A stretch of 64,000 bases of DNA from Mucilaginibacter cryoferens (GTDB taxonomy: Bacteria > Bacteroidota > Bacteroidia > Sphingobacteriales > Sphingobacteriaceae): the NCBI RefSeq assembly GCF_014205845.1, contig NZ_JACHCR010000021.1, positions 73,412 through 137,411 on the forward strand, in the 5' to 3' direction. The notes beneath the pieces are model-generated. The model searched no databases. It was not told where the DNA came from and saw only the letters and a program-made list of their open reading frames with translations. Shown in pieces: positions 1 through 10,717 of the stretch. Positions within the stretch are counted from its first letter, which is position 1. Each line of letters starts with the position of its first letter. The translations under genes and the position numbers were made by a program.

Positions 1-1016
1 TCGTGATCAATTTTATCATTAATAACCGTTACCGGCCTTATGTAATTAGTTTCGTATTTAACCTGCCAGCCACAAATAAACGCATCAAACAGCGCAATTG
101 AAGTAAGGGCATAAGCTTGTGCCGTTTTTACCACATCGGCATTGGTTTTTTTACAGGCTATAGCTGTAATGCCAATCCAGTGCCCCCCCGGAGTTATTTT
201 TTTGTTGGCAAACATCATGTGCCCGTTGTGCTGTATCACAAAAGGGTTATCATCCCAAAAGCGGGCAATGGTTACTTGCTCTTTGGTTATATTTTTGCTC
301 AATTGGTAAACAGCCAGGTTTTGTTTAAAGTACTCGCTGTTTTTATCTTCGCTAAAAGCTGGCGGCGGTGGCAATTTAAACTGGGTAGAGGTATCAACTG
401 CGAATGTGTGCATGGTACCCCAACAAAACTCAACCCCATCCAGGTAGTCGGGTGCAGTAGGATGCCATTGGCCCGGACCATCGTTACCCAAAAAACGAGG
501 TTTACCACGGGTTTGCGGATAATTATCAACTAAAGAGCGTTTTAACATATATTTACCTACCTGTATACCAAAGGCAATGGAGCGCGCATAGGTAGAATCG
601 TCAAGATTATCCTTGTACATAGCGTACACTTTATCCTCATATTTCTGCAGCGTATCTACAGAAAAAGTAATTTTATGGGCCACTGTAAAAAATGCTTTGG
701 TTGCAGCAAGCGTAAAATTATATTTCAGATCTTTTTTAGGTTTGGGCGGTTTGCCAAAGCCTTTTAACTGTGCAGCAATGGAGTTATAGCTGGTATCTGT
801 ATACCTCGCTGCCTCATAGGCAGCAAGCGTTGTATAGCCGTAAATACGGGCAGCTACAGGAGGCGTAAAAACATCGTAAATAATTACTTGTGTTAGCTGG
901 TCTACATTGTTATGCAGTACATCGGCATCTTTTATTAAAGCAGTTTTCTTTTTAGGCGAGCAGCCATAGATAAAAAACAGGTAAACAAGAGCTAAAAATA
1001 TTTTAAAAAATCTCAT
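1..1016 (-). CDS. Vanadium-dependent haloperoxidase / PAP2-family lipoprotein (partial, C-terminus off window)
   Basis: An open frame of 338 codons starts at ATG 1014-1016 on the minus strand and runs off the left edge. The N-terminus is a lipoprotein signal (hydrophobic stretch ending IYGC, Cys19), so it should be membrane anchored outside the cytoplasm. The text around residues 320-328, KYETNYIRP, fits the first motif of the PAP2/vanadium haloperoxidase fold (K-x6-R-P), preceded by a GHW segment and an ALFDAF helix typical of Bacteroidota vanadium-dependent haloperoxidases. The later SGH and SRxxxxxH motifs would lie outside the window and cannot be checked. It lies 10 bp after the VCBS-repeat gene and probably ends the SusC-SusD-VCBS operon. 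Whether it oxidises halide or acts as a phosphatase is not decidable here. Confidence 0.85.
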   Translation of the reverse strand, partial: MRFFKIFLALVYLFFIYGCSPKKKTALIKDADVLHNNVDQLTQVIIYDVFTPPVAARIYGYTTLAAYEAARYTDTSYNSIAAQLKGFGKPPKPKKDLKYNFTLAATKAFFTVAHKITFSVDTLQKYEDKVYAMYKDNLDDSTYARSIAFGIQVGKYMLKRSLVDNYPQTRGKPRFLGNDGPGQWHPTAPDYLDGVEFCWGTMHTFAVDTSTQFKLPPPPAFSEDKNSEYFKQNLAVYQLSKNITKEQVTIARFWDDNPFVIQHNGHMMFANKKITPGGHWIGITAIACKKTNADVVKTAQAYALTSIALFDAFICGWQVKYETNYIRPVTVINDKIDH

Positions 1017-1026
1017 AATCAAGCAA

Positions 1027-4000
1027 TTAATTAAATTGTACGGTTCGTTGGCGGCCAAAGGTATCTGTAATGGTTACTGATGCCATATTATTTTCAATAT
1101 TAAAAAATCTACCCGATTGCGACAAGAAAGAACTTCCATTATAAAACTCCTGCCTGGTTATTTTGCCATCCCTATATTTAATAATGCCAAACACATCCAG
1201 GGGCTGCAAGTTAAGCGTTTTTACCGGCCGCCTTAACTCAAATAATTTCATCACGTCGCGGTTTTGAGTACCGGCTAAAAGGTAGTTTCCTTTGGCTCCC
1301 CGCAATTTAACCAGCGCTTTGCCATCGCCAGGGATATATAAACCGCTCTGTAAAATGCTTAAAGGTTTAAAACCACCTTTACCATCGCCTTTTAAAATCA
1401 AACCATTAAAAGCATCGTACCGACCTGTGCTTACTTCGGTACCATAATCGTTACCACTCAATGCAACATCAAGATTGCCATCACCATCAAAATCATCAAC
1501 AGTAATACCGCAAAGTGCAGACATCTGTGCTTCTATTGGTAAAGGTATAGCCGTGAATTTACCACCTCCATCGTTACGTAAATAGCACGATTGCAGGTAA
1601 TTTACCTTTAGCCGGATGGCTCCCTGGCGCATTTTTGGCGTAATAACCGAATCCATGGTGGCGGTAGCAAATGAGCGGTAATTTTGGAATTTTATACGCG
1701 TGCCTATCATTTGCTTGATCATATCATCGCGCCCAAATGCCGGAAACTCCCGTTTTACACCTTCCTGATCTTTCAGAAAAACGGATGGAATGGCGTCATA
1801 GCTTCCATTAAAGTCAAAATCTTTGGCGGTGATGTATATTGGATACTGATCTGATGCTTTATAAAAAGTGTTTAAACCGGTGTTGCCAACAATGTAATCA
1901 ATATCACCATCGTGATCAAAATCGCCGGCGGCAATGGTGTTCCACCAGCCCAGCTTATTTTGCACACCGGTATTGGGCGTTATATTTTTAAATACGCCTT
2001 TATCATTTTTAAGGAAAGTTATAGGCATCCATTCGCCTGTAAGTATCAGATCGGGCCAGCCATCGTTATCAAAATCGGTAAAGGTGGCATCGCATACCAA
2101 GCCTATATTTTTTAAGGTCGGTGCTACGGTTGCCGATACATCTGTAAACTTCACAACGCCATTTTTACTATCGTTACGCAACACAAAGCTCGATACCGGT
2201 TTTGGATACTGCCATGGGTCAACACGGCCGGATACAAAAAGGTCGAGCTTGCCATCGTGGTTATAGTCGGCGGCTTTCACGCATAGCTTACTGGTTAAAT
2301 TTTTAGGTAAAGCATCGGGCTGCAACGTAAAGTTGCCCTTGCCATCGTTCAGGTATAACCTATCCTGGTAATTTACCGATCCCGATTCGCTTTCAAAACC
2401 ACCACTGGCAATATACAAATCGGGGTAACCATCGCCGTTGGCATCAAACAGCAGTAGGCCCTCGTCTTTCACCCTTACTTTAGGTGCGCCGTACAGCCCC
2501 ATTTCCATTATGCCATTGGCTTCTTGCTGGGCTTTAGATAGCGGCAAAAGATCGCGCTGAATAAATTTACCGTCGGCCTGCTGCAATAGCAGCTGCGCGG
2601 GAAATTTGGTTGTACCGCCAATTACCATATCATCAAAGCCGTTACCATCAACATCGCCTACGGCAACAGCGGGCGTATACTGTGAGAGCTTATGGGGAAT
2701 GAGCTTTTGAACATTAAAATCAATATAATCTCTTTCCTGGTGCTTGTAGCTGATACCGGCAGATTTGGTAACATCGCGAAAAAGAGAGGTGGTACTCTGC
2801 GCCGGTTGCTTAAAGCTATAGGGCTCTTTAGCATCGGCCATGCTTACTTTAATGGTTTTGTTGGCCTTTACATTGGTGAGTACCTGTTTTTTACCATTAT
2901 TCCATCGTATTACTACCGAATCTACCTTAGTAACGTTGCCGAGGCCGAAGTGGGCAATATTTTGTATGGTTGATAAATAGCCCCGGTAAGGTGTGTTTTC
3001 ATAAACCTGCTGCTTGCCATGGTTGTAATAAATATTAGCAAAAGCACCTATGCCACCCAGATTTTGCGGGCCGCCTTTAAATTGTATGTGCAGATAATTG
3101 CTGTTTGTTTTATCTCTTTCGCGGGCAGTATTTTTGTAAATAAAAGGTTCGTCGTTGATATTATTGATGATCATATCCATTGTACCGTCGTTATCCAGAT
3201 CGGCATAGGCCGCGCCGTTTGAAAACGAAGGAATTTCGAGCCCCCAATCTTTAGTTACATCTGCAAATTGTAGCCCATCGGTATTTTTAAATGCATAATT
3301 AGGAATTTTCACAATCGGGATCTGCTCCAGTATTTGCTTGGTTGAGGCTATAGAATAAGCCGAATTTCTGAAGGTAATAAAATCATGATCGGTAACATCG
3401 CGCGGATAACCGTTGGTAACTACCAGGTCGCGCAGGCCATCGTTATCAAAATCGGTAAGCATTGGCCCCCAGCTCCAGTCTGTTTGCCCTACACCGCTTA
3501 AAAAGGCAGTTTCGCTAAATACAGGTGCGCCTATACTATCATTAGGCCCCAGGCGCGGGCCCTGATTGATCTGTAACGTATTACGTGCATACTGATACTG
3601 CTGATTGTAGTGATCGAAATTTTGAAAGATCTGGTAATTGTTTGGCGGCATAAACATTTTTTTTCGATAGTTATCTTCAGGGTTCATATCCACCTCAAAT
3701 AAATCGGCCAGTCCATCGTTGTTTATATCTTCCACATCCTGCCCCATGGCGCTAAAGGATGTGTGTTTAAAGTACTCTTTTGACCTATCGGTAAAAGTAC
3801 CGTCGCCATTATTTACATAAAGTATATTGTCGGGTATAAAATCATTAGTTACATAAATATCTTTCCAGCCATCTTTGTTAATATCAACAATGCTGGCCGC
3901 GTGGCCGTAGCCCTCAATGCCAATACCCGCCTGTTTAGATACGTTGGTAAATACCGGGTGCCCCAGTTTGGCATCCCAATTGTTACGATACAACCGGCCA

Positions 4001-4644
4001 GTACTGTGGTGGCTGCCATCTTTTATTACCGGCCTGAATGTACTTTGATTATCGCTGGGCACACCCTCGTTAACGGTAAGGTACATATCAAGGTCGCCAT
4101 CGTTATCATAATCAAAAAACGTGGCCATGGTAGAGTGTATGTTAATAGCTAAGCCATACTCCTTAGCCATCTCTTTAAAAACGGGTATACCATCTTTACC
4201 CACGCCCTGGTTTACATACAGCAGATTTGTTCTTTTAACAGAATCATCCAATAAAGTATTGCACACATAAATATCCGGCAGGCCATCATTATTTATATCA
4301 ACAACCGCAACGCCACGTCCCCATCCACCTTTGCCGCCTACACCTGCTTTGGTGGTTACATCCTCAAACTTCATATCTCCTTTATTGAGATACAGGCGGT
4401 TGGAGACCTGGTTGCCAACAAAATAAATATCCTGCAAACCATCATTATTAAAATCGCCGATGCCTACGCCACCGCCATTATACAGGTTGAGCTTGGTAAG
4501 GGGATTTATTGTATCGTTCTCTATAATAGTATTGCTAAAGGTGATACCAGAATGAGACGACGGGATTAGCTGGAAAAGTGTTGATTTTTTACATGCCGTA
4601 AGCGAACAAACAGACAAACAAATAAACCAGTGCGTATACTTCAT
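1027..4644 (-). CDS. VCBS/FG-GAP repeat lipoprotein with ASPIC/UnbV-type domain (CRTAC1-like)
   Basis: A 1205-residue secreted lipoprotein: signal peptide with lipobox LTAC (Cys18). The body is a long series of FG-GAP/VCBS blades, each with a calcium-loop text of the type DFNNDGLQDIYF, DINNDGLPDIYV, DYDNDGDLDMYL, DFDNDGLRDLVV, DVDGNGFDDMVI and DFDGDGNLDVAL, spread from about residue 60 to 1090, which suggests two beta-propellers. Between them, around residues 560-610, sits an ASPIC/UnbV-like stretch (GGIGAFANIYY followed by YLSTIQNIAHFGLG). Such proteins bind ligands or act as surface adhesion scaffolds; no enzyme motif is seen. It follows susD by 81 bp and precedes the haloperoxidase by 10 bp, so it is likely co-transcribed. 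Confidence 0.9.
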   Translation of the reverse strand: MKYTHWFICLSVCSLTACKKSTLFQLIPSSHSGITFSNTIIENDTINPLTKLNLYNGGGVGIGDFNNDGLQDIYFVGNQVSNRLYLNKGDMKFEDVTTKAGVGGKGGWGRGVAVVDINNDGLPDIYVCNTLLDDSVKRTNLLYVNQGVGKDGIPVFKEMAKEYGLAINIHSTMATFFDYDNDGDLDMYLTVNEGVPSDNQSTFRPVIKDGSHHSTGRLYRNNWDAKLGHPVFTNVSKQAGIGIEGYGHAASIVDINKDGWKDIYVTNDFIPDNILYVNNGDGTFTDRSKEYFKHTSFSAMGQDVEDINNDGLADLFEVDMNPEDNYRKKMFMPPNNYQIFQNFDHYNQQYQYARNTLQINQGPRLGPNDSIGAPVFSETAFLSGVGQTDWSWGPMLTDFDNDGLRDLVVTNGYPRDVTDHDFITFRNSAYSIASTKQILEQIPIVKIPNYAFKNTDGLQFADVTKDWGLEIPSFSNGAAYADLDNDGTMDMIINNINDEPFIYKNTARERDKTNSNYLHIQFKGGPQNLGGIGAFANIYYNHGKQQVYENTPYRGYLSTIQNIAHFGLGNVTKVDSVVIRWNNGKKQVLTNVKANKTIKVSMADAKEPYSFKQPAQSTTSLFRDVTKSAGISYKHQERDYIDFNVQKLIPHKLSQYTPAVAVGDVDGNGFDDMVIGGTTKFPAQLLLQQADGKFIQRDLLPLSKAQQEANGIMEMGLYGAPKVRVKDEGLLLFDANGDGYPDLYIASGGFESESGSVNYQDRLYLNDGKGNFTLQPDALPKNLTSKLCVKAADYNHDGKLDLFVSGRVDPWQYPKPVSSFVLRNDSKNGVVKFTDVSATVAPTLKNIGLVCDATFTDFDNDGWPDLILTGEWMPITFLKNDKGVFKNITPNTGVQNKLGWWNTIAAGDFDHDGDIDYIVGNTGLNTFYKASDQYPIYITAKDFDFNGSYDAIPSVFLKDQEGVKREFPAFGRDDMIKQMIGTRIKFQNYRSFATATMDSVITPKMRQGAIRLKVNYLQSCYLRNDGGGKFTAIPLPIEAQMSALCGITVDDFDGDGNLDVALSGNDYGTEVSTGRYDAFNGLILKGDGKGGFKPLSILQSGLYIPGDGKALVKLRGAKGNYLLAGTQNRDVMKLFELRRPVKTLNLQPLDVFGIIKYRDGKITRQEFYNGSSFLSQSGRFFNIENNMASVTITDTFGRQRTVQFN

Positions 4645-4725
4645 GGATTTTTAAAAATAGGATATAAAAAAGGTGGAGACAATTATCTCCACCTAAATTA
4701 AGAATAATCAAATGGTTATTTTAAA

Positions 4726-6495
4726 TTAATAACCAGGATTTTGTTTCAGTTTAGAAGCCCCTGTTGAAGCAGAAAGGTCAATTTGGCCCTGAGGTATTGG
4801 ATAATACTCATTTCTGCCTTTGGTGAAGTGACCACCAGTTAACTGAGAGTTGATTTTGATATCAAATGCAAAGAATGCATTGATCTCATCGGCCATACTA
4901 CCAGTTCCCTGATCCCAACGCTGAAGATCGAAGAAACGCTGACCTTCCATACCCAATTCAATTTTTCTTTCGAAGTGAATAGCCTGGCGGGCATAAGTTT
5001 TATCGGCAAAAGCACCAGCAGGATAAGGATTAACCACGTACTTATCAGCAGGAGTGGTATGATCTGCGTAAGTTGAAGTTTTTGGATCGTAAGTTGTGTT
5101 TTTGTAAACCCACCAGATATTGCTGGCAGCGCGTGCACGTACCAAGTTTACATTTGCTAAAGCAACATTAGGGTCACCAGCCTCAATTTCTGCCTCTGCA
5201 GCCATTAACAATACATCAGAAAAACGCATCAGGTTAACGTTGTTTGAGGTAACCTCGTTAGCTGCCCAGTAATTTTCGGTACTTGAATTTGTACCTTTTT
5301 CTGCAGATGAATAAACGTTTTTACGTGGGTTGAAAACACCATCTGTAGGGTCACGAATCCAGCTTGCAGGAGGATTGCCCCAGTCAAGATATGGAATGTT
5401 TGGACGGCCCATGGTGATATCAATACGTGGATCTATATTGCCGGTATATGGAGTTGTTTTATCACTAACATTATTACCTGTGTTAAAGGTTGTAAACAAT
5501 GGCAAGCCGTTAGCATCTGTTTTAAATGAGTTTGCTAAAGATTGTGATGGGTTAAACCAACCGCAGCAAGCACCAGGACCGCTGTTATAAGGGAAGTTTA
5601 GTTCATCACCAATGTTACCGTTGTTACCCAACGAGTTATCATTTACAGATGCCTGAGCAGCAAATACCGACTCTGAACTATTTTTCTGATTAGCCTCTGG
5701 GCTAAAGTTTGATTGAAAGTTTGGATTAAGTGCAAATTTAGCACCACTTGCAGTTGTACCGTTTGCAATTACATCGTGCCATAAAGGTAAAGCCGCGCTA
5801 AATTTGTGCTCAAACATGTAAGCTTTAGCCAGGTATGCCTCAGCTATATATTTATTTGCACGACCTTTTTGAGTTGGCGTAGCAGTCATGTTATCAATAC
5901 CAGCCTGCAAATCAGCTTCGATGTTTGGCCAGATATCCTTATCATTTGGTTGATTTCCGTCGGTTACGGTTTCATCAACATAAGGTATCATGTTGTACAT
6001 TTTTTTAAGCTCAAAATAATAGTAGCCTCTTAAAAAGCGGGCTTCACCGGTAATCCTTTTAACATCGGCGGCAGAAACATCTTTTGCTAATTTAAGTGTA
6101 CGCAATACATCATTTGCACGTACTACACCATCAAAGCATAAAGTGTATTTTGATGTAATGTATGGATTGCTGGTACTTTCGGTAAAGTTACCTACAGGCA
6201 GGGCATCATTACCACCATCTGATGGTTCTGAACCTTTGTAAGCATCACCCGCGGCAACACTGCCAAACAGCCAGTTTGAGCCGGCAGCGTCAATACCGCC
6301 GCCAATACCGCCCGCACCATCCAGCAGCGAATAATCGCCGATAAGCAAGCTTTCAACACCTACCTGGTTAGCAAGCGTAACAGGGCTTAAAGCAGCGAGT
6401 ATGGGCTGATTAAGCATATTCTTCTTACAGGCATATACCACGCACAGCAACAGCAGCGCTAAAGGTATAATCAGTTTTTTGTGTAATTTTTTCAT
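4726..6495 (-). CDS. SusD/RagB-family outer-membrane nutrient-binding lipoprotein
   Basis: A 589-residue protein with a lipoprotein signal ending VYAC (Cys23), a TPR-like helical region (for example AEARFLRGYYYFELKKMYNMIPYV around 150-175, the canonical RFLRAxxYF SusD signature) and a C-terminal segment rich in the family text (RQAIHFERKIELGMEGQRFFDLQRW, then YYPIPQGQIDLS). SusD proteins cap the SusC barrel and bind the substrate at the cell surface. It starts 26 bp after the susC stop, the standard order. The substrate cannot be named: no glycoside hydrolase lies in this operon, only the VCBS and haloperoxidase genes. Confidence 0.95.
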   Translation of the reverse strand: MKKLHKKLIIPLALLLLCVVYACKKNMLNQPILAALSPVTLANQVGVESLLIGDYSLLDGAGGIGGGIDAAGSNWLFGSVAAGDAYKGSEPSDGGNDALPVGNFTESTSNPYITSKYTLCFDGVVRANDVLRTLKLAKDVSAADVKRITGEARFLRGYYYFELKKMYNMIPYVDETVTDGNQPNDKDIWPNIEADLQAGIDNMTATPTQKGRANKYIAEAYLAKAYMFEHKFSAALPLWHDVIANGTTASGAKFALNPNFQSNFSPEANQKNSSESVFAAQASVNDNSLGNNGNIGDELNFPYNSGPGACCGWFNPSQSLANSFKTDANGLPLFTTFNTGNNVSDKTTPYTGNIDPRIDITMGRPNIPYLDWGNPPASWIRDPTDGVFNPRKNVYSSAEKGTNSSTENYWAANEVTSNNVNLMRFSDVLLMAAEAEIEAGDPNVALANVNLVRARAASNIWWVYKNTTYDPKTSTYADHTTPADKYVVNPYPAGAFADKTYARQAIHFERKIELGMEGQRFFDLQRWDQGTGSMADEINAFFAFDIKINSQLTGGHFTKGRNEYYPIPQGQIDLSASTGASKLKQNPGY

Positions 6496-6521
6496 AACTT
6501 ATATTTTAAATATTTTATGTA

Positions 6522-9500
6522 TTAGAAAGTGGCGTTAACTCCAATATTGTATATTTTTTGATTAGCCGGATAGTTACCAAAGTCAATTCCGAAGCTGGTA
6601 TTATCACCTAAGTTTGATGCCTGCAACTCAGGGTCTAAACCAGAGTATTTGGTAATGGTAAACAAGTTGTTGGCTAATAAATATACCCTGATTTTTTTAA
6701 CACCGATACTTTTAATAGCCGACTTAGGGAAGGTGTAACCAATTGTTAATGATTTTAACCTAACATAAGTACCACTTTCTACATACCATGAGTTTACATC
6801 ACCGGTATTATCGGTATTAGCTATCCTGGTTAATACAGGGATAGTTGCGTTGGTATTATCAGCACCTGGTTTCCAAACTTTAGGGCCTAATATATCGGCA
6901 CTTACGTTACCTGTAAATACTTGTGGGAAGTAAGTCCAGTATTTAATGTAATTAAACACTTTGCCACCAAATGAACCGTAAAGGAACGCGTTGAAATCAA
7001 AGTTTTTATAACTCATGTTAAGGGTAAAGCCACCTGTAAACTTAGGGTTTGGATTACCTATATTAGTTTTATCATCAGCGGTGATCTTACCATCGTGGTT
7101 AGTATCCTGGTATTTAAAGAAACCTGGCTGGGCGTTAACATCAGTTGGTGAAGCAGCAATATCAGCAGCATCTTTATACAAACCAATTACTTTATAGCCA
7201 TAAAACTCACCCACAGGCTGACCTGGAGTTAACCTTACAAAGTTTTGTAAACGGGTTGAACCGGCACTGTTTGGCGCATAATATAAAGCGCCGTTATTTA
7301 AGCTAACCACTTTATTTGAATAATGGCTTAAGTTTAAACCCAGATCGTATTTAAAATCGCTACCTACATTACCATGATAATTGGCTGTTAACTCAATACC
7401 TTTATTTGAAATGTTACCACCATTAACGTAAGGCAGGTTTTGTACCGCTACTGTAGCAAGAGCAAGAGATGGATCTTTATCCGGGAATAATAAATTTGTA
7501 ATTGATTTTTCGAAATACTCAATAGAGAAATCCAATTTATTATTCAGAATGGTTGCATCTAAACCAATATTTTTGATCTTATCAGTTTCCCAGGTTGTAG
7601 TTAAGTTACCTAATTGTGATCTGTAAGTACCAATTGCGTTACCTGTACCTCCTAAACCATTGATATCATAGTTAGCGTTACCTGGCGATTGTGTATACAA
7701 TGTATAAGCGTTGCTTGGCTGATTCTGAACACCTGATAACGAACCCAAAGCACCGTAACCAGCACGAAGTTTCAAGTCATTTAACCAGCTAACATTTTTA
7801 AGGAAAGTTTCTTTTGAAAGCCTCCAGCCAACTGTTGCAGATGGGAATGTTCCCCATTGGTGGCCTGGCGCGAAGTATGAAGAACCGTCACGACGGATAG
7901 TACCACTAAGCAGGTATTTATCATCAAAGTTATAATCAACCCTGCCAAAAAATGATTTTAAGGTATTGCTATACAATGCACTTGGATATGGAGTTGTTGG
8001 CACAGCGTTACTTGGTGTACCTAAGCCATTGGCAACAGTAACATAGTTAGGATCATAAGATAGTGAATAGTTGCTGCCACCCGCTTGTATACCACGGCCA
8101 GAATTGGTAACGGCCTCTGTACCTGCTAAAAACTTAACATTATGCTTACCAAACTGTTGGTTATAATTTAAAGTATTTTGCCAGGTGTAGTTGCTGTTAA
8201 AGCCTGCAACCTCTGTATAAGAATTGGTAGTGGTGTTACCTTCAGAGTTTTCGTAAGCTGTTGGTGTGTAGTAGTAATAGTAGTAGTTATCTACGGTACC
8301 ACCAAAGCTTGTACGTAAAGTAAAGTGCTTCAGAAAGTCAACCTCGGCATATACGTTTCCGTTGATATCCCAGTTATTGTTCCTGTTATTTTTTGTACGG
8401 TCCTGTACAGCAACCGGGTTGCTTGAGTTACCTAAACTTCCAGATCTGGTACCTGCATAATTACCTGCAATATCATAAACCGGGATAACAGGTGGTTCGC
8501 GGTAAATGTATGATATCGCGTTACCTTCGTTTTGGTTATTGCTTACGTTAGGGTTTCTTTTGTAAAATATATAAGCATTTTCGCCCACACGTACATGGTT
8601 ACCAATATTGAACATGGTATTTGCTCTAACAGAATAACGTTTAAAGTAAGTATCAATTAATGTACCTTGTTGATTTAAATAGTTGACAGACATTAAGTAG
8701 GTAGATTTATCGTTACCACCGCTTGCTGTAATGTTATGGCTTTGTATAGGAGCTGCTTTAAACACTTCATGAAACCAATCGGTACCTTGTTTGTTGGCTT
8801 TGGTAATTTGATTATCGCCGCCTGCCAATGAAGGATTTAAAACATAAGTTGATGGATCTGTATTGGGATCGCCAGCATGTGCACCGGCCGGTGTAAGGTA
8901 ATCAGGAATAGTCCAGGTACCAGAACCGGTAGGATCATACTGGGTATTTTTACCCAACGCACCTGCATTTTTGTACGATTCGTAAAGAGCCTCAACGTAA
9001 GTTTTAGAATCGGCTAATTTAAAACCGTTTTTTAACGGTTGCTGATCGCCGTAGAAAGCATCATAACTAATAGTTGCAGCACCATTTTTACCTTTTTTGG
9101 TAGTTACTACAACAACACCGTTTGAACCACGCACACCATAAATGGAAGCAGAACCGGCATCTTTCAATACCTGGATAGATTCGATATCGTTAGGGCTGAT
9201 ATCATTCAGGGTTCCCTGAACACCATCAATTAACACCAATGGAGTAGTGCTGTAAATAGAACCCACACCACGCACGTTAACAGTAGCACCACCGCCTGGG
9301 TTACCAGAGCTAATTACGGTTACGCCCGCAGCCTGCCCTTGCAATAAAGATGCTGTATTAGCTGATGGTACAGTTTTTAAACTGGCCACATTAACTACAG
9401 CTACCGAACCGGTGATGTCTTTTTTACGCTGTGAGGTGTAACCTGTTACAACAACTTCGTTTAACGCGTTGTTGCCGGCTATCAGCGTAATTACCATGTT

Positions 9501-9782
9501 GGTGTTTGAGCCAACCTTAACTTCCAGGGTTTGATACCCGATGTAGGAAACTACAAGCGTTTGACCTACGTTTAATGTTAGGCTGTATTCGCCATTAACA
9601 TCTGTTACAGCACCAGTAGTAGATCCCTGGATGCGTACCGACGCTCCAATGATAGGCAATTTGTCATCGCTGCCGATAACTTTACCCTTGTACTTTGTTT
9701 GGGCTGTAACTACCAATGAAGATACCAGGCAGCATAGTAGCACGCCAAGGAACCTTCCCTTTAGGAGTAAACTTTTAAACAT
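6522..9782 (-). CDS. SusC/RagA-family TonB-linked outer-membrane transporter
   Basis: A 1086-residue TonB-dependent receptor with a signal peptide ending near VVTAQ (about residue 28), then a carboxypeptidase-regulatory-like domain (about 30-110, with GEYSLTLNVGQTLVVSYIGY), the SusC signature NEVVVTGYTSQRKKDITGSV, a plug domain (about 120-240, including the SIYGVRGSNGVVVVTTKKG motif) and the 22-strand barrel to the C-terminal aromatic residue. No STN domain is present, so anti-sigma signalling through this protein is not expected. It is the first gene of the minus-strand operon; about 935 bp of AT-rich DNA lies upstream. It imports an unidentified ligand together with the SusD partner. Confidence 0.95.
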   Translation of the reverse strand: MFKSLLLKGRFLGVLLCCLVSSLVVTAQTKYKGKVIGSDDKLPIIGASVRIQGSTTGAVTDVNGEYSLTLNVGQTLVVSYIGYQTLEVKVGSNTNMVITLIAGNNALNEVVVTGYTSQRKKDITGSVAVVNVASLKTVPSANTASLLQGQAAGVTVISSGNPGGGATVNVRGVGSIYSTTPLVLIDGVQGTLNDISPNDIESIQVLKDAGSASIYGVRGSNGVVVVTTKKGKNGAATISYDAFYGDQQPLKNGFKLADSKTYVEALYESYKNAGALGKNTQYDPTGSGTWTIPDYLTPAGAHAGDPNTDPSTYVLNPSLAGGDNQITKANKQGTDWFHEVFKAAPIQSHNITASGGNDKSTYLMSVNYLNQQGTLIDTYFKRYSVRANTMFNIGNHVRVGENAYIFYKRNPNVSNNQNEGNAISYIYREPPVIPVYDIAGNYAGTRSGSLGNSSNPVAVQDRTKNNRNNNWDINGNVYAEVDFLKHFTLRTSFGGTVDNYYYYYYTPTAYENSEGNTTTNSYTEVAGFNSNYTWQNTLNYNQQFGKHNVKFLAGTEAVTNSGRGIQAGGSNYSLSYDPNYVTVANGLGTPSNAVPTTPYPSALYSNTLKSFFGRVDYNFDDKYLLSGTIRRDGSSYFAPGHQWGTFPSATVGWRLSKETFLKNVSWLNDLKLRAGYGALGSLSGVQNQPSNAYTLYTQSPGNANYDINGLGGTGNAIGTYRSQLGNLTTTWETDKIKNIGLDATILNNKLDFSIEYFEKSITNLLFPDKDPSLALATVAVQNLPYVNGGNISNKGIELTANYHGNVGSDFKYDLGLNLSHYSNKVVSLNNGALYYAPNSAGSTRLQNFVRLTPGQPVGEFYGYKVIGLYKDAADIAASPTDVNAQPGFFKYQDTNHDGKITADDKTNIGNPNPKFTGGFTLNMSYKNFDFNAFLYGSFGGKVFNYIKYWTYFPQVFTGNVSADILGPKVWKPGADNTNATIPVLTRIANTDNTGDVNSWYVESGTYVRLKSLTIGYTFPKSAIKSIGVKKIRVYLLANNLFTITKYSGLDPELQASNLGDNTSFGIDFGNYPANQKIYNIGVNATF

Positions 9783-10590
9783 GAGATTGAGATTTAGTTG
9801 ATTAATATATTTGATTTAAGAACTTGGTTCTGTTTTGGTGGTTTTTAAGTTTTTAACTGCATAGCAATAAACCTCGTTACAATTTTTTTGGTGAGAACAA
9901 AAAAATCATGAGGCTGGTTCACAAACTGCGAACCGGTAAATTTTGAAGATCTTAAAATGTTGGAATGTAAAAGTCTTATCATATATTAACTTCCTGTAAC
10001 AAATTTAACTTATCCCCGTTACCCTCTTTTCATGCTCCTTAACAACTAAGGTTTACATGAACTATGTTATAATACTATCAGAATGTGTATGGTTTCTGGT
10101 GCTCCAGAAATTTATATTGGCTATGGAACTAATGTAATGAGAGTGTATTGTTTACACAAGTGAAAAATACAGATTTACAAATTAATTATTTATAAAACCT
10201 TTAAGGCGATAAAATTATAAATTGTGCATGTTTTATTAATAAATTATTAATAAAAACCCCACTTGTTTAAAATTTTCACAAAGCTAAAATATCAAAGTTG
10301 AGGATAATACATTACCCTAAGTATGGCTTAAACATTCATATTTAATGCAAAGCGGTTTAAAGCGCTACATTTTCCATCATCCTGATAGTACAAAAATGCT
10401 ACACTGCCCGGCAAAACAAAAGGTTAAAATATCATCATGATTTTGCAATAATGTCATTACAACATTTATTATTTTCATGATAAATAAATGTAGATCACAC
10501 ATTTATAAACAAAATAATAAACGTGCAGAATACATTTATTCATTACATAAGGTTGTTATAAACAGCGGCAAAAAAAATCCTTTTTAAACT
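9783..10590. other. AT-rich intergenic region upstream of susC
   Basis: About 800 bp without a convincing gene. It must hold the susC promoter. One exact TAnnTTTG-type box reads on the minus strand at 10000-10007 (plus-strand CAAATTTA) and another at 10279-10286 (plus-strand CAAAGCTA), but neither has a good -33 partner, so they are only candidates. No repeat family of the kind common elsewhere in the window was seen here. Confidence 0.4.
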
Positions 10591-10627
10591 AAAAAGCGCT
10601 GCATATTTAAAATATTCAGCGCTTTTT
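10591..10627 (-). terminator. Hairpin terminator after the GH3 gene
   Basis: A perfect 11-bp inverted repeat (AAAAAGCGCTG at 10591-10601 and CAGCGCTTTTT at 10617-10627) with a 15-nt AT loop. Read on the minus strand the stem ends in a run of T, so it fits an intrinsic terminator about 90 bp beyond the beta-glucosidase stop codon. It would also work on the plus strand. Confidence 0.7.
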
Positions 10628-10717
10628 CGGGAGTACCCTTACCTTCCAAACGAGGGAACGAAAGAGGGCATTATATATTATTTCAATATAATTTATACGC
10701 CAAAACTTATAGCCCTT

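Noticed and set aside
117..533. 138-residue plus-strand frame
   Set aside because: Antisense to the haloperoxidase gene, whose lipobox and K-x6-RP motif are clear.
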